The notes under the pieces are model-generated. The model had not been told where the DNA came from and ran no database searches. It saw only the letters and a program-made list of their open reading frames with translations. The translations under genes and the position numbers were made by a program. 64,000 nucleotides of DNA from Cupriavidus phytohabitans (lineage in GTDB: Bacteria > Pseudomonadota > Gammaproteobacteria > Burkholderiales > Burkholderiaceae): the NCBI RefSeq assembly GCF_000426345.1, contig NZ_AUFE01000006.1, positions 1-64,000 on the forward strand, in the 5' to 3' direction. Below, one piece after another: positions 44,802 through 54,008 of the stretch. Numbering within the stretch: the first letter of the stretch is position 1; each line of letters opens with the position of its first letter.

Positions 44802-45764
44802 TCAGATCAGTCCGTGGCTGCGCAGGAAGTCCTCCGCGACCTTGTCCACCGGCTGCTGGCCGATGTCCACCTTGTAGTTCATGTCGGTCATGCTCTGGTT
44901 GTCGAGCCTGGCCGCCAGCGCGTTGAGCAGGCCCGCCAGTTCCGGATGCTTGTCGAGCACCGGCTTGCGCACCACCGGCACCGCGTTGTATGGCGGGAAG
45001 AAATGCAGGTCGTCTTCCAGCAGCACGAGGTCGAAGCCTTTGACGCGGCCATCCGTGGCGTAGACCAGGCCCAGCTCGACCTGGTTGTTCTTCAGCGCGG
45101 TGTAGACCAGGCCCGGGTCGAGCTGGATCACGTCGCGGCGCGAGAACGGCAGCTTGTACAGCTGCTTGAGCGGCTCCAGGCCGTCCGGGCGCGCGGCGAA
45201 TTCCATGTCGACCGCGAACGGGTGGCTGGCATCGGGGCCGGCCTTGCGCATCTGCTCGGCAAACGCCGACAGCGTGGTCACGCCTTTGCCAGCGCGCTCC
45301 TTCGGCATCGCCAGCGCGTAGGTGTTATTGATGCCCGAGGCATCCAGCCACACCAGCCCGCGCGCGCCGTCCATCTGCCTGACACGCTCATAGCTTTCCT
45401 TCGCGCCCAGCTTTTCCTGGACCTTGTTGAACACGATCAGCGCGGTGCCGGTGTAGTCCCAGACCACGTCGAGCTGGTTGCTCTCCATGGCCTGGCGCAT
45501 CAGCGTGCTGCCCAGCCCGGCGGTCAGCTCGGTGCTGAAGCCCTTGGCACGCAGGTATTTCGACGTCATCGACGACAGCAGCAGCTGCTCGGTGAAGTTC
45601 TTGCCGCCCACGCGGATCGGCGTTGCGGCGGTATTGGCGCCATCGGCGGCATGCGCCCCGGGCGCCGTGGCCAACGCCAGTCCTGCCGCGAATGCGGTGA
45701 CGGCTGCCACCAGCATCGCGGCGCGCCGCGCGCGGCGGCGGATGAATTGCATCGGGTCTTTCAT
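44802..45764 (-). CDS. Osmoprotectant-type ABC importer, substrate-binding protein
   Basis: A 320-residue periplasmic binding protein of the OpuAC/ProX type. The signal peptide ends around PGAHAADG (residue 40). VGGKNFTEQLLLSSMTSKYLRAKGF near 52-76 and LDVVWDYTGTAL near 98-109 are hallmarks of this family (OpuCC/OsmF/YehZ). Aromatic residues for quaternary-amine binding could be W102 and Y104. The gene lies between the two permease genes. Confidence 0.92.
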   Translation of the reverse strand: MKDPMQFIRRRARRAAMLVAAVTAFAAGLALATAPGAHAADGANTAATPIRVGGKNFTEQLLLSSMTSKYLRAKGFSTELTAGLGSTLMRQAMESNQLDVVWDYTGTALIVFNKVQEKLGAKESYERVRQMDGARGLVWLDASGINNTYALAMPKERAGKGVTTLSAFAEQMRKAGPDASHPFAVDMEFAARPDGLEPLKQLYKLPFSRRDVIQLDPGLVYTALKNNQVELGLVYATDGRVKGFDLVLLEDDLHFFPPYNAVPVVRKPVLDKHPELAGLLNALAARLDNQSMTDMNYKVDIGQQPVDKVAEDFLRSHGLI

Positions 45765-45795
45765 GTCGGCCCCCTTGGTAAGCGCTGTCAGCGCG

Positions 45796-46512
45796 TCAGC
45801 GCGCCAGCCCGCGGCGGCGCAGGTACATCTGGCCGGCAGCGGCGAACAGCGCGTCCAGCGCCAGTGCCAGCAGCGCGGTGGCGGCCGCGCCCAGCAGCAG
45901 CAGCGACTGGTTGTTCAGGTAAATGCCCGGGAAGATCAGCTCGCCCAGGCTGTTGGCGCCGATCAGGAACGACAGCGGCACCGTGCCGACATTGATCACC
46001 AGCGCGATGCGGATGCCGGCCAGCATCACCGGCAGCGCGTTCGGCAGTTCCACGCGCACCAGCCGCTGCACCGGCGTCATGCCGATGCCGCGCGCCGCTT
46101 CGCGCAGCGTGGGCGAGACGTTGCGCAGCCCCTCGTAGGTGTTGCGCACGATCGGCAGCAGCGAAGCCAGCCACAGCGCCAGGATCGCCGGGCGCTCGCC
46201 GATGCCGAGCACCGCCAGCGCGAGTGCCAGCACCGCCAGCGACGGCACCGTGTTGCCGACGTTGAAGACCTGCATCAGCCGGTCGGCCCAGCGGCGCATG
46301 CACGGGCGGCTTAGCGCGATGCCGGCCGGGATGCCGGTGGCCAGCGCCAGCGCCATCGAAATCGCGACCAGGCGCAGGTGGTCGGCAACGTCGTAAATCA
46401 GGCGCTCCTGATATTTCTGAATCACATCCACGCCAATCCATGCGACCAATGCGGCGATCGCGGCAAGCGTCAGTCCTGCCCAGGCGAAAGACCGGGCCGA
46501 TTGCTTTGGCAT
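45796..46512 (-). CDS. Osmoprotectant-type ABC importer, second permease
   Basis: A 238-residue permease similar in layout to the other one. The EAA-like loop is EAARGIGMTPVQRLVRVELPNALPVMLAGIRIAL near residue 137-170, with several membrane helices on both sides. The start is ATG 46512 (MPKQSARSF) with a purine-rich GGAGAAGGGGAGAG leader; the frame to 46608 is ignored. It is the first gene of the operon (permease, binding protein, permease, ATPase). Confidence 0.92.
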   Translation of the reverse strand: MPKQSARSFAWAGLTLAAIAALVAWIGVDVIQKYQERLIYDVADHLRLVAISMALALATGIPAGIALSRPCMRRWADRLMQVFNVGNTVPSLAVLALALAVLGIGERPAILALWLASLLPIVRNTYEGLRNVSPTLREAARGIGMTPVQRLVRVELPNALPVMLAGIRIALVINVGTVPLSFLIGANSLGELIFPGIYLNNQSLLLLGAAATALLALALDALFAAAGQMYLRRRGLAR

Positions 46513-47189
46513 ACTCTCCCCTTCTCCGGGGCCGAAAAGAGAGCAAGGCGCCACTTCCCGATCGCGGAAAACAATATGGGCTGGTGGTTGCGGAGATGGA
46601 GGCGCCACCGGCCCGGTTCAGATTGCATTGCCGCCATGACCGGCACGATTGCCGGCGGACGGTCTGTGGACCCTTCCGCCTTGGCGGGGAGCCCGATTGA
46701 CGGGACGCCGGCACATGCGGCCGGGCATTCCCTGATGCGGCGCAACCGGCGACGCGCAAGCGTGACGACCAGTTGGCCAGTGGCAGCGCAGGTATTGAGG
46801 TTTTTCGACGCGCCGCCGATCCATTGGCCGTTGACTGGCAAGGGCTGGCGCGGATTCGGCCACCTTGCAATTCACATCAACGGATGACAAAGAGAGCGCT
46901 ATTATAGCGATCTTCTTCCATCTTGTCATCTTCCCACCTTCCTACCCCCAATTTGCGGCAATTTTATGCTGCCACGGGGCGTTCGCGGTACCGGTCGCCG
47001 AGGCCAGCATCGGCTCTCGCGCTGTTCCAATTTCGATAGCGATGTTCTGAGCCTCGACTCACGGATGGAACAATCTGTTGCCTTCCCGCCCTCTACTCTT
47101 TCCCAGCCAAACCACTAAATTCACTGGGTAGCTGAAACGACGGGACAGCGCGGCACGATCGCAGCGCCTCCCGCCCACAGGAGAAAGAC
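46513..47189. other. 677-base intergenic region between the ABC importer and the pirin gene
   Basis: No convincing gene. It holds a strong minus-strand promoter near 46901-46929, a long (about 380-base) stretch between that promoter and the first importer gene, and an AT-richer section around 46880-46980. A 123-codon minus-strand frame here has a shadow-like composition and overlaps the permease start. Confidence 0.7.
46901..46929 (-). promoter_or_regulatory. Strong sigma-70 promoter for the osmoprotectant importer operon
   Basis: Minus strand ATGACA (five of six matches), 17-base spacer, perfect TATAAT. The -10 sits in the palindrome CGCTATTATAGCG (46897-46909), and GATGACAA / TTGTCATC (46883-46890, 46923-46930) flank the site as an outer inverted repeat, so a repressor could bind here. 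Confidence 0.72.
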
Positions 47190-48128
47190 ATGGACACCCG
47201 TATCGCCTTCACCACCGTTCCCGCCACCGCCGCGGAAAGCGTGCAACGCTCGCGCTCCGTGGACCGCGTCGTGCGGGGAATCGCCACCTCCGACGGCGCC
47301 GGCGTCAAGCTGACCCGCGTGCTGACGCAGAACCTGCAGCGCCGGCTGGACCCGTTCCTGATGCTCGATGCCTTCGGCACCGACAGCAAGGACGACTACG
47401 TCGGCGGCTTCCCCGATCACCCGCACCGCGGCTTCGAGACCATCACCTACATGCTGGCCGGCCGCATGCGCCATCGCGACAGCGCGGGCAACGAAGGCCT
47501 GCTGCAGAACGGCGGCGCCCAGTGGATGGTGGCCGGCGCCGGCGTGGTGCACTCGGAAATGCCCGAGCAGGAAGACGGCCGCATGGAAGGCTTCCAGCTG
47601 TGGCTGAACCTGCCGGCCGCGGACAAGATGACCGCGCCGTGGTACCGCGACATGCCGTCGGCCGAGATTCCGACGGTAGCACTGGGGGACGACGGGAGCG
47701 GCGGCACGGTCCGCGTACTGGCCGGCGCCAGCCACGGTGTGGCCGGTGCGGTGACGCGCCCGGTGACCGAGCCGCTCTACCTCGACGTGCACCTGCCGGC
47801 CGGACAGGCGTTCACGCAGGCGCTGCCGGCCGGGCATAACGCCTTTGTCTATGTGTACCAGGGCGAGGTGTCGATTGGCGATGGCGACGACAGCGCGGTG
47901 GTCGAGGCCCAGCGCATGGGCGTGCTGGACAATGCCGGCACGGCCGACGGCGTGGTGGTGCGGGCCGATGCGGACGCGCGCTTCCTGCTGATCGCCGGCA
48001 AGCCGCTGAACGAGCCGATCGCGCAGTACGGCCCGTTCGTGATGAACACGCAGGAGCAGATCTACCAGACGCTGGCGGATTTCCGGGATGGGCGATTCGC
48101 GACGATCGCGGCGGGTTCTGGGGCGTAA
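47190..48128 (+). CDS. Pirin family protein
   Basis: A 312-residue pirin, a bicupin. The N-terminal cupin has FPDHPHRGFETITYMLAGRMRHRDSAGNEG near residues 74-103, providing the metal-binding His residues. VVHSEMPEQEDGRMEGFQLWLNLP near 119-142 is the second hallmark. The C-terminal cupin is weaker, as usual. Some pirins act as quercetin dioxygenases, others as regulators; the role here is unknown. GGAGAA precedes the ATG. It is divergent from the osmoprotectant importer operon. Confidence 0.95.
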   Translation: MDTRIAFTTVPATAAESVQRSRSVDRVVRGIATSDGAGVKLTRVLTQNLQRRLDPFLMLDAFGTDSKDDYVGGFPDHPHRGFETITYMLAGRMRHRDSAGNEGLLQNGGAQWMVAGAGVVHSEMPEQEDGRMEGFQLWLNLPAADKMTAPWYRDMPSAEIPTVALGDDGSGGTVRVLAGASHGVAGAVTRPVTEPLYLDVHLPAGQAFTQALPAGHNAFVYVYQGEVSIGDGDDSAVVEAQRMGVLDNAGTADGVVVRADADARFLLIAGKPLNEPIAQYGPFVMNTQEQIYQTLADFRDGRFATIAAGSGA

Positions 48129-48168
48129 CGCTGGCCGGAGCCCGGGGCGTCCGTGCTTCGGCTGGTTT

Positions 48169-48296
48169 GCTCCCCTCTCCCGCTAGCGGGAGAGGGGCCG
48201 GGGGGGAGGGCCGGCGCTTGCAAGGGGCATTGGCTTCGTGGTGACGCCCGCCCTCACCCCCACCCTTCTGCCATAAATGGGAGAGGGGAGAAAACC
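48169..48296. repeat. REP-like intergenic repeat (copy 1)
   Basis: The head is a 12-base perfect palindrome arm pair, CCCCTCTCCCGC / GCGGGAGAGGGG (48172-48197). The tail has GGGAGAGGGGAGAAAACC at 48279-48296. Similar pieces recur at 53499-53515 and 59055-59085. Confidence 0.75.
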
Positions 48297-48323
48297 CTCG
48301 CAGTTCCGGCGTCGTCGGCAACC

Positions 48324-48360
48324 AAGCCGCCGCCTCCACCAGGAGGCGGCGGCTTTTTTT
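48324..48360 (+). terminator. Strong terminator downstream of the pirin gene
   Basis: AAGCCGCCGCCTCC / GGAGGCGGCGGCTT with loop ACCA, then seven T. Confidence 0.92.
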
Positions 48361-48455
48361 CGTGCCGCAGCCGGCATGCGACTTGCAACCTGCCTGCAAC
48401 CGTTGCGGGGACTGGACACTCGCCCGTTTCGGACCTTCCAGCCTCCGCGCACTTA

Positions 48456-48461
48456 TATAAT
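48456..48461 (+). promoter_or_regulatory. -10 element upstream of the BMP-type importer operon
   Basis: A perfect TATAAT 131 bases before the GTG start. No good -35 at 16-18 bases. Confidence 0.45.
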
Positions 48462-48591
48462 TTGTCACCAATATCGAGCATCACCAGTTCATGATGAATG
48501 CTGCAATGCGTCGCGGCGATCCTGCGCCACGCACTGCCGCGCTTTGACTCATCCCGACGTTGCTGCCCTCACAACAACCCGAGCCGCCTCA

Positions 48592-50160
48592 GTGACATCA
48601 CAGACCCCTCCCAGGCTGGCGCTTGCCCATATCAGCAAGCGCTATCCGGGCGTCGTCGCCAACGACGACGTCAGCCTTACCGTCGCTCCCGGCGAGATCC
48701 ACGCCGTACTGGGCGAGAACGGCGCCGGCAAGTCCACCCTGATGAAGATCATCTTCGGCGCCGTCCGGCCCGATGCCGGCGAAATGCACTTCAACGGGGC
48801 GCCGGTCACGATCAACAGCCCGCACGATGCCCGCAACCTGGGCATCGCCATGGTGTTCCAGCATTTCTCGCTGTTCGACACGCTGACCGTGACCGAAAAC
48901 ATCGCGCTCGGCCTGCCGGCCAGCCAGCAGGGCAACCAAGGCAACATCAGGCAGCTGGCCGAGCGCATCCGCGCCACCGCCGAGCGCTATGGCCTGCCGC
49001 TGGAACCGAACCGCCACGTGCACACGCTGTCGGTCGGCGAGCGCCAGCGCGTGGAGATCGTGCGCGCGCTGCTGGCCAACCCGCAGCTGCTGATCCTGGA
49101 CGAGCCCACTTCGGTGCTGACGCCGCAGGCAGTGGAAACGCTCTTCGTCACGCTGCGCCAGCTGGCCGACGAAGGCACCAGCATCCTCTACATCAGCCAC
49201 AAGCTCGATGAGATCCGCGCGCTGTGCCATCACGCCACCGTGATGCGCATGGGCAAGGTCACCGGCGTGTGCGATCCGCGCCAGGAAACCGCGGCGTCGC
49301 TGTCGCGGCTGATGATCGGCGGCGAACCGCCGCGCGAGGCCCGCGTCGCCGCCGAACGCGGCCCGGTGCGGCTGAGCGTGCAGGAACTGTCGCTGCCGCG
49401 CTCGCATGCCTTTGCCACCGAACTCGAGCGGATATCGCTCGACGTGCATGCGGGCGAGATCGTCGGCATCGCCGGCGTTTCCGGCAATGGCCAGCAGGAA
49501 TTGCTCGCCGCGCTGTCAGGAGAAGACACGCGCGCGTCGAATGTCTCGGTACAGCTTGGCGGCAAGCCGGTCGGCAAGCTCGATGCGCGCCAGCGCCGAC
49601 GCGCGGGGCTGGCATTCGTGCCGGAAGAACGCCTTGGCCGCGGCGCGGTGCCGGGCATGAGCCTGGCCACCAATATCCTGCTGTCGCACCAGACGCCGCC
49701 CTATGTACGGCAAGGCATGATCTCGCCGCGTGCGGCGACCGGGCTCGCGGTGGCGGTGATCAACCGCTTCCGCGTCAAGACCAGCGGGCCGGATGCGCTG
49801 GCGCGCAGCCTGTCCGGCGGCAACCTGCAGAAATTCATTGTCGGCCGCGAGATCGAAAGCGGCCCGAAGGTACTGATCGTGGCGCAACCGACGTGGGGCG
49901 TGGACGTGGGCGCCGCGGCGCAGATCCATAATGAGATCCTGGCGCTGAAGGCCACCGGGTGCGCCATCCTGGTGGTGTCGGAAGAACTCGACGAGCTGTT
50001 TGCGATCTGCGACCGGCTGCACGTGATCGCCAAGGGGCACCTGTCGCCGTCGGTGCCGACCGAAACCGCCACGCGCGAGCAGGTCGGCCTGTGGATGAGC
50101 GGCTTGTGGGAAGGCGGTCCCGCCAAGGCAGGCAATGCGGAGGTGGCAAGCCATGGCTGA
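48592..50160 (+). CDS. BMP-type (nucleoside) ABC importer, ATP-binding protein
   Basis: A 522-residue double-domain ATPase of the sugar/nucleoside import type (YufO/NupA-like). The first half has GENGAGKSTLMKIIFGA near residue 40, Q-loop FQHFSLFD, signature LSVGERQRVE and Walker B LLILDEPTSVLTP. The second half has a degenerate P-loop (GVSGNGQQELL), signature LSGGNLQK and LIVAQPTWGVDVGA. The start is GTG 48592; no in-frame ATG is suitably placed and no clear ribosome site is seen. Its end overlaps the permease start by eight bases. Confidence 0.92.
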   Translation: MTSQTPPRLALAHISKRYPGVVANDDVSLTVAPGEIHAVLGENGAGKSTLMKIIFGAVRPDAGEMHFNGAPVTINSPHDARNLGIAMVFQHFSLFDTLTVTENIALGLPASQQGNQGNIRQLAERIRATAERYGLPLEPNRHVHTLSVGERQRVEIVRALLANPQLLILDEPTSVLTPQAVETLFVTLRQLADEGTSILYISHKLDEIRALCHHATVMRMGKVTGVCDPRQETAASLSRLMIGGEPPREARVAAERGPVRLSVQELSLPRSHAFATELERISLDVHAGEIVGIAGVSGNGQQELLAALSGEDTRASNVSVQLGGKPVGKLDARQRRRAGLAFVPEERLGRGAVPGMSLATNILLSHQTPPYVRQGMISPRAATGLAVAVINRFRVKTSGPDALARSLSGGNLQKFIVGREIESGPKVLIVAQPTWGVDVGAAAQIHNEILALKATGCAILVVSEELDELFAICDRLHVIAKGHLSPSVPTETATREQVGLWMSGLWEGGPAKAGNAEVASHG

Positions 50161-51262
50161 TGTGCGACGCTTCTTCCCCCGTTCCCCGCTCACGCTGGCA
50201 CCGCGCGGTCTGCCGTCGCGCACCATGGCCTACGCCTCGCCGGTGGTCGCGCTGGCGCTGACGCTGTTGTTCGGCGCGCTGCTGTTCCTGGTGCTCGGCA
50301 AGGACCCGGTGGCCGCGCTCAAGGTGTTCCTGGCCGATCCGCTGCGCGACAAGCGCGCCATCGGGGAAGTTTTGCTGAAGACGGTGCCGCTGGTGCTGTG
50401 CGCGCTGGGGCTTTCGGTGTGCTACCGGGCCAATGTGTGGAACATCGGTGCCGACGGACAGCTGATCGCCGGCGGCATCTGCGCGGGCGCTGCGGTGCTG
50501 TATTTCGACGTGCCGGGGCAAACGATGAACGGCACCGTGGTGCTGGTGCTGGCCTCGCTCGCCGGCATCGTCGGCGGCATGGCGTGGGCTTCGCTCACGG
50601 CGCTGCTAAAGGACAGGTTCAACGCCAACGAGATCCTGGTCTCGCTGATGCTCACCTATATCGCGCAGCAGCTTCTGCTGTGGGTGGTCAACGGGCCGCT
50701 GAAGGATCCCGACGGCATGAACTTCCCGCAGTCCAAGGTGTTCTCGTCCGAGTTCCTGCTGCCCAACCTGATGTCGGGCTCGCGCCTGCACGCCGGCTTT
50801 GCGGTGATGCTGGTGCTGGTGGCAGTGATGACGGTGTTCGTGTTCCGCAGCTTTGCCGGGTATCGCCTGCAAGTGGGCGGCACGGCGCCGTCAGCGGCGC
50901 GCTACGCGGGCTTTTCAGCACGCAGCGCGTTGTGGAGCGCGCTGCTGATCTCCGGCGCCACGGCAGGACTGGCGGGCGCATTTGAAGTGGTCGGCCCGAT
51001 CGGCCAGCTGTTGCCGTCGATCTCGCCGGGCTACGGCTTCACCGCGATCATCGTCGCGTTTATCGGCCGGCTGCACCCGGTCGGCACCGTCTTCGGCGGC
51101 ATCATGATGTCGCTGTTCTATATCGGCGGCGAGATGGCGCAGTCGCGCCTGGGCCTGCCTTCGGCCATCGGCTGGGTGTTCCAGGGCATGCTGCTGTTCT
51201 TCCTGCTGGCCTGCGACACATTGATCGAAAACCGCCTGCGCTGGCGCGCCGCCACGGCCTGA
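50153..51262 (+). CDS. BMP-type ABC importer, permease 1
   Basis: A 369-residue permease of the BPD_transp_2 type. The N-terminal segment is basic, then eight or more hydrophobic segments; VCYRANVWNIGADGQLIAGGI near residue 90 is the family hallmark. GGAGG precedes ATG 50153. It overlaps the ATPase gene by eight bases and is followed by a second permease after 19 bases. Confidence 0.92.
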   Translation: MADVRRFFPRSPLTLAPRGLPSRTMAYASPVVALALTLLFGALLFLVLGKDPVAALKVFLADPLRDKRAIGEVLLKTVPLVLCALGLSVCYRANVWNIGADGQLIAGGICAGAAVLYFDVPGQTMNGTVVLVLASLAGIVGGMAWASLTALLKDRFNANEILVSLMLTYIAQQLLLWVVNGPLKDPDGMNFPQSKVFSSEFLLPNLMSGSRLHAGFAVMLVLVAVMTVFVFRSFAGYRLQVGGTAPSAARYAGFSARSALWSALLISGATAGLAGAFEVVGPIGQLLPSISPGYGFTAIIVAFIGRLHPVGTVFGGIMMSLFYIGGEMAQSRLGLPSAIGWVFQGMLLFFLLACDTLIENRLRWRAATA

Positions 51263-51281
51263 GCGGAGCAAGACAAAGAAC

Positions 51282-52202
51282 ATGGAACAACTCGCTCCCC
51301 TCATCGCCACCGCCATCAACGCGGGCACGCCGCTGCTGCTCGCGGCACTCGGTCTGCTGATCAACGAGCGCTCGGGCGTACTCAACCTGGGCGCCGAAGG
51401 CATGATGCTGGTCGCCGCGGTGGCCGGCTTCATGGTCGGCTACCAGACCCAGTCGCCGCTGCTCGGCTTTGCCGCCGGCGCGCTGGCCGGCATGCTGATG
51501 GCCACGCTGTTCTCATGGCTGGCGCTGGTGCTCGCCACCAACCAGGTCGCCACCGGCCTGGCGCTGTCGATCTTCGGCACCGGGCTGTCGGCCTTCATGG
51601 GCCAGCGCTTCGTCGGTTTTGCCATGCCGGCGCAGGCCAAGGCCGTGCCCGGGCTGGCGGACCTGCCCTTCGTCGGCCCGGCGTTCTTCCAGCATCACTG
51701 GATGGTGTATTTCAGCCTGCTGCTGTGCCTTGCCATCATGTGGTTCCTGTTCCGCACGCGCGCGGGCCTGACGCTGCGCGCGATCGGCGAGTCGCCGGAA
51801 TCCGCGCACGCGCTGGGCTATCCGGTGCGCACCATCCGCTTCGGTGCGCTGCTGTTCGGCGGCGCCTGCTGCGGGCTGGCGGGCGCCTACCTGTCGCTGG
51901 TCTACACCCCGATGTGGGTCGAGAACCTGGTCGCCGGCCGCGGCTGGATCGCGCTGGCGCTGACCACCTTCGCTACCTGGCGCCCCGGCCGCGTGCTGAT
52001 CGGCGCGTGGCTGTTCGGCGGCGTGACGATCCTGCAGTTCTACCTGCAGGGCATTGGCGTATCGGTGCCGTCGCAGTTCCTGTCGATGCTGCCGTACGCG
52101 GCCACCATCGTGGTGCTGGCGCTGATCTCGCGCAACCCGGCGTGGATACGCCTGAACATGCCGGCATCGCTGGGCAAGCCGTTCCGGCCCGGCAATGCCT
52201 GA
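51282..52202 (+). CDS. BMP-type ABC importer, permease 2
   Basis: A 306-residue permease, also BPD_transp_2 type, with [24 protein letters not shown] near residue 27 as family hallmark and [46 protein letters not shown] near 160-205 as the ATPase-contact region. Together with permease 1 it forms the pore. RBS GGAGCAAG upstream. Confidence 0.93.
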   Translation: MEQLAPLIATAINAGTPLLLAALGLLINERSGVLNLGAEGMMLVAAVAGFMVGYQTQSPLLGFAAGALAGMLMATLFSWLALVLATNQVATGLALSIFGTGLSAFMGQRFVGFAMPAQAKAVPGLADLPFVGPAFFQHHWMVYFSLLLCLAIMWFLFRTRAGLTLRAIGESPESAHALGYPVRTIRFGALLFGGACCGLAGAYLSLVYTPMWVENLVAGRGWIALALTTFATWRPGRVLIGAWLFGGVTILQFYLQGIGVSVPSQFLSMLPYAATIVVLALISRNPAWIRLNMPASLGKPFRPGNA

Positions 52203-52271
52203 TCGGTATTGTCTGACCGCTTTACCTGACGGAAATCCCCGAGCTACCAACAATTCACACAAGGAGAAATC

Positions 52272-53417
52272 ATGATCGTCACGCGCAGGAAGACCCTGGC
52301 GGCCCTGGCCGCCACCGCAGTGCTGGCCCTGGCCGGCTGCGGCAAGAAGGAAGCCGACAAGCCTGCCGAGACCGCCGGCGCCGCTTCCGCGCCCGCTGCC
52401 GGGCAGGCGGCCGAGCCGCTCAAGGTCGCCTTCGTCTATATCGGCCCGGTCGGCGATGCCGGCTGGACCTACGCGCATGACAACGGCCGCAAGGCCGTGG
52501 AAGAAAAGTTCGGCAGCAAGGTCAAGACCACCTTCGTCGAGAACGTGCCCGAATCCGCCGCCGATGCGGAGCGCGTGTTCCGCGACCTGGCCAGCCAGGG
52601 CAACAAGCTGATCTTCGGCACCACCTTCGGCTACATGGAATCGATGCTCAAGGTCGCCAGGGAATTCCCGGACGTGAAGTTCGAGCACGCCACCGGCTTC
52701 AAGACCGCCGACAACATGGCCCAGTACGACGTGCGCACCTATGAAGGCGCATACCTGGCGGGGGTGGTCGCCGGCAAGATGAGCAAGACCGGCAAGATGG
52801 GCGTGGTCGCGTCGGTGCCCATCCCCGAGGTGATCCGCAATATCGACTCGTTCACGCTGGGCGCGCGCAGCGTCAACCCAAATGCCACGGTCAAGGTGGT
52901 GTGGGTCAACAAGTGGTTCGACCCGGGCAAGGAACGCGAAGCCGCCACCACGCTGATCGGCCAGGGCGTCGACATGCTGATGCAGAACACCGACTCCGCC
53001 GCCGTGGTGCAGACCGCGCAGGAGAAGGGGGTGCATGCCTTCGGCTGGGACAGCGACATGACCAAGTTCGGTGAGAAGGCCCACCTGGCCGCGTCGGTGA
53101 TCTCGTGGGGCGTTTACTACAACAAGGTGGTCGAAGACGTGCTGAACAACCAGTGGAAGAACGGCACCACGTGGTGGGGCCTGAAGGAAGGCATGATCGA
53201 CCTGAAGTCGTTCAACGCGGTCGTGCCCGAGGACGTGAAGAAGCTGGTCGAGGAGCGCAAGAAGGGCATTGCCGATGGCAGCGCGCCGATCTGGAAGGGT
53301 CCGATCAAGGACAACACCGGCACGGAGCAGCTGGCAAAGGATCAGGTCGCGGATGACAAGTTCCTGCACGGCGTGAAGTTCTACGTCGAGGGCGTGGAAG
53401 GGAAGATCCCGGGCTGA
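52272..53417 (+). CDS. BMP-family substrate-binding lipoprotein
   Basis: A 381-residue lipoprotein (lipobox LALAGC near residue 23) of the BMP/Med family, whose members bind purine nucleosides or related compounds. Core features are VAFVYIGPVGDAGWTYAHDNGRKA near 52-75 and KLIFGTTFGYMESMLKVA near 113-130. The ALA/PRO-rich region before 50 is a linker. AAGGAG precedes the ATG. As the last gene of the operon with a 69-base gap, it probably receives substrate for the two permeases. Substrate by family: nucleosides, possibly linked to the ureide genes at the left end. Confidence 0.92.
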   Translation: MIVTRRKTLAALAATAVLALAGCGKKEADKPAETAGAASAPAAGQAAEPLKVAFVYIGPVGDAGWTYAHDNGRKAVEEKFGSKVKTTFVENVPESAADAERVFRDLASQGNKLIFGTTFGYMESMLKVAREFPDVKFEHATGFKTADNMAQYDVRTYEGAYLAGVVAGKMSKTGKMGVVASVPIPEVIRNIDSFTLGARSVNPNATVKVVWVNKWFDPGKEREAATTLIGQGVDMLMQNTDSAAVVQTAQEKGVHAFGWDSDMTKFGEKAHLAASVISWGVYYNKVVEDVLNNQWKNGTTWWGLKEGMIDLKSFNAVVPEDVKKLVEERKKGIADGSAPIWKGPIKDNTGTEQLAKDQVADDKFLHGVKFYVEGVEGKIPG

Positions 53418-53498
53418 TCGGTCGCTCGACGGCGCTGGGGCGGGCCACAGCGAGACGCACCGCCTCAGCCTTTGACCCCCGCCCCGGTCTATACACCC

Positions 53499-53515
53499 GG
53501 AGAGGGGAGAAAACC
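53499..53515. repeat. REP-like fragment (copy 2)
   Basis: GGAGAGGGGAGAAAACC, identical in 17 bases to the tail of the copy at 48279-48296. It sits in the 232-base gap after the BMP gene. Confidence 0.6.
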
Positions 53516-53649
53516 GCGGGCACCTGAAGCCGCGATACCACTGCCTCTCCCATCACATCGGCCCTGCGGAACTTGAACCCGCCCACACCGGCCCAACCTC
53601 TCTGCGTATGCGCCGATCCCAGGCGCCCGCCATGTGAAGGAGGCCTCTC

Positions 53650-53943
53650 ATGTTGAAGCGATTTTCGGCCCTGTGGACGCTGGTACGCCGTGATGGACGG
53701 CTGTTCTGGTATGCGCTGCGCCACCCTGATGCGCCGGCATGGCTGAAACCCGCGGCGATCGGGCTGTTGCTGTACGCGGTTTCGCCGATCGACCTCGTGC
53801 CTGACGTGGTCGCGGGCCTCGGCATCATCGACGATGTGGTGCTGATCCCGCTGGCCGTTCATCTGATCCTCAAGCGCCTGCCGCCGCATATCCTGCGCCA
53901 GGCGCAGGCGCGCGCCACCGCCACGACTGTCCGGCCCCACTGA
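53650..53943 (+). CDS. YkvA family (DUF1232) protein
   Basis: A 97-residue protein with the DUF1232 core WLKPAAIGLLLYAVSPIDLVPDVVAGLGIIDDVVLIPLAVHLILKRL near residues 37-83, a helical hairpin with hydrophobic faces and a conserved SPIDLVPD. AAGGAGG is eight bases before the ATG. Function unknown; possibly membrane-associated. A strong bidirectional terminator follows. Confidence 0.93.
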   Translation: MLKRFSALWTLVRRDGRLFWYALRHPDAPAWLKPAAIGLLLYAVSPIDLVPDVVAGLGIIDDVVLIPLAVHLILKRLPPHILRQAQARATATTVRPH

Positions 53944-53950
53944 GGCGCCA

Positions 53951-53990
53951 AAAAAATCCCCGGGGCAGCGATTGCCCCGGGGATTTTTTA
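53951..53990. terminator. Bidirectional terminator between the ykvA-like gene and qor
   Basis: A 17-bp perfect stem, AAAAAATCCCCGGGGCA / TGCCCCGGGGATTTTTT around GCGAT, serving both convergent genes. Confidence 0.94.
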
Positions 53991-54008
53991 TTCCTGCGCA
54001 GCACCGGA

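Larger units (their letters stand above)
48129..48591. other. 463-base intergenic region with repeats, a terminator and a promoter element
   Basis: No gene. It holds a REP-like element (48169-48296), a strong terminator (48324-48360) and a -10-like TATAAT (48456-48461) upstream of the BMP-type importer operon. Confidence 0.75.

Noticed and set aside
46470-46841. A 123-codon minus-strand frame upstream of the importer operon
   Set aside because: Composition not protein-like, TTG start without a ribosome site, and it overlaps the permease gene. I treat the region as a leader.
46513-46890. Cobalamin riboswitch in the importer leader
   Set aside because: A GCCACTGG string is present, but the other conserved boxes (GGTG-AA-TCC, AGxCAGGA) are missing or out of order.
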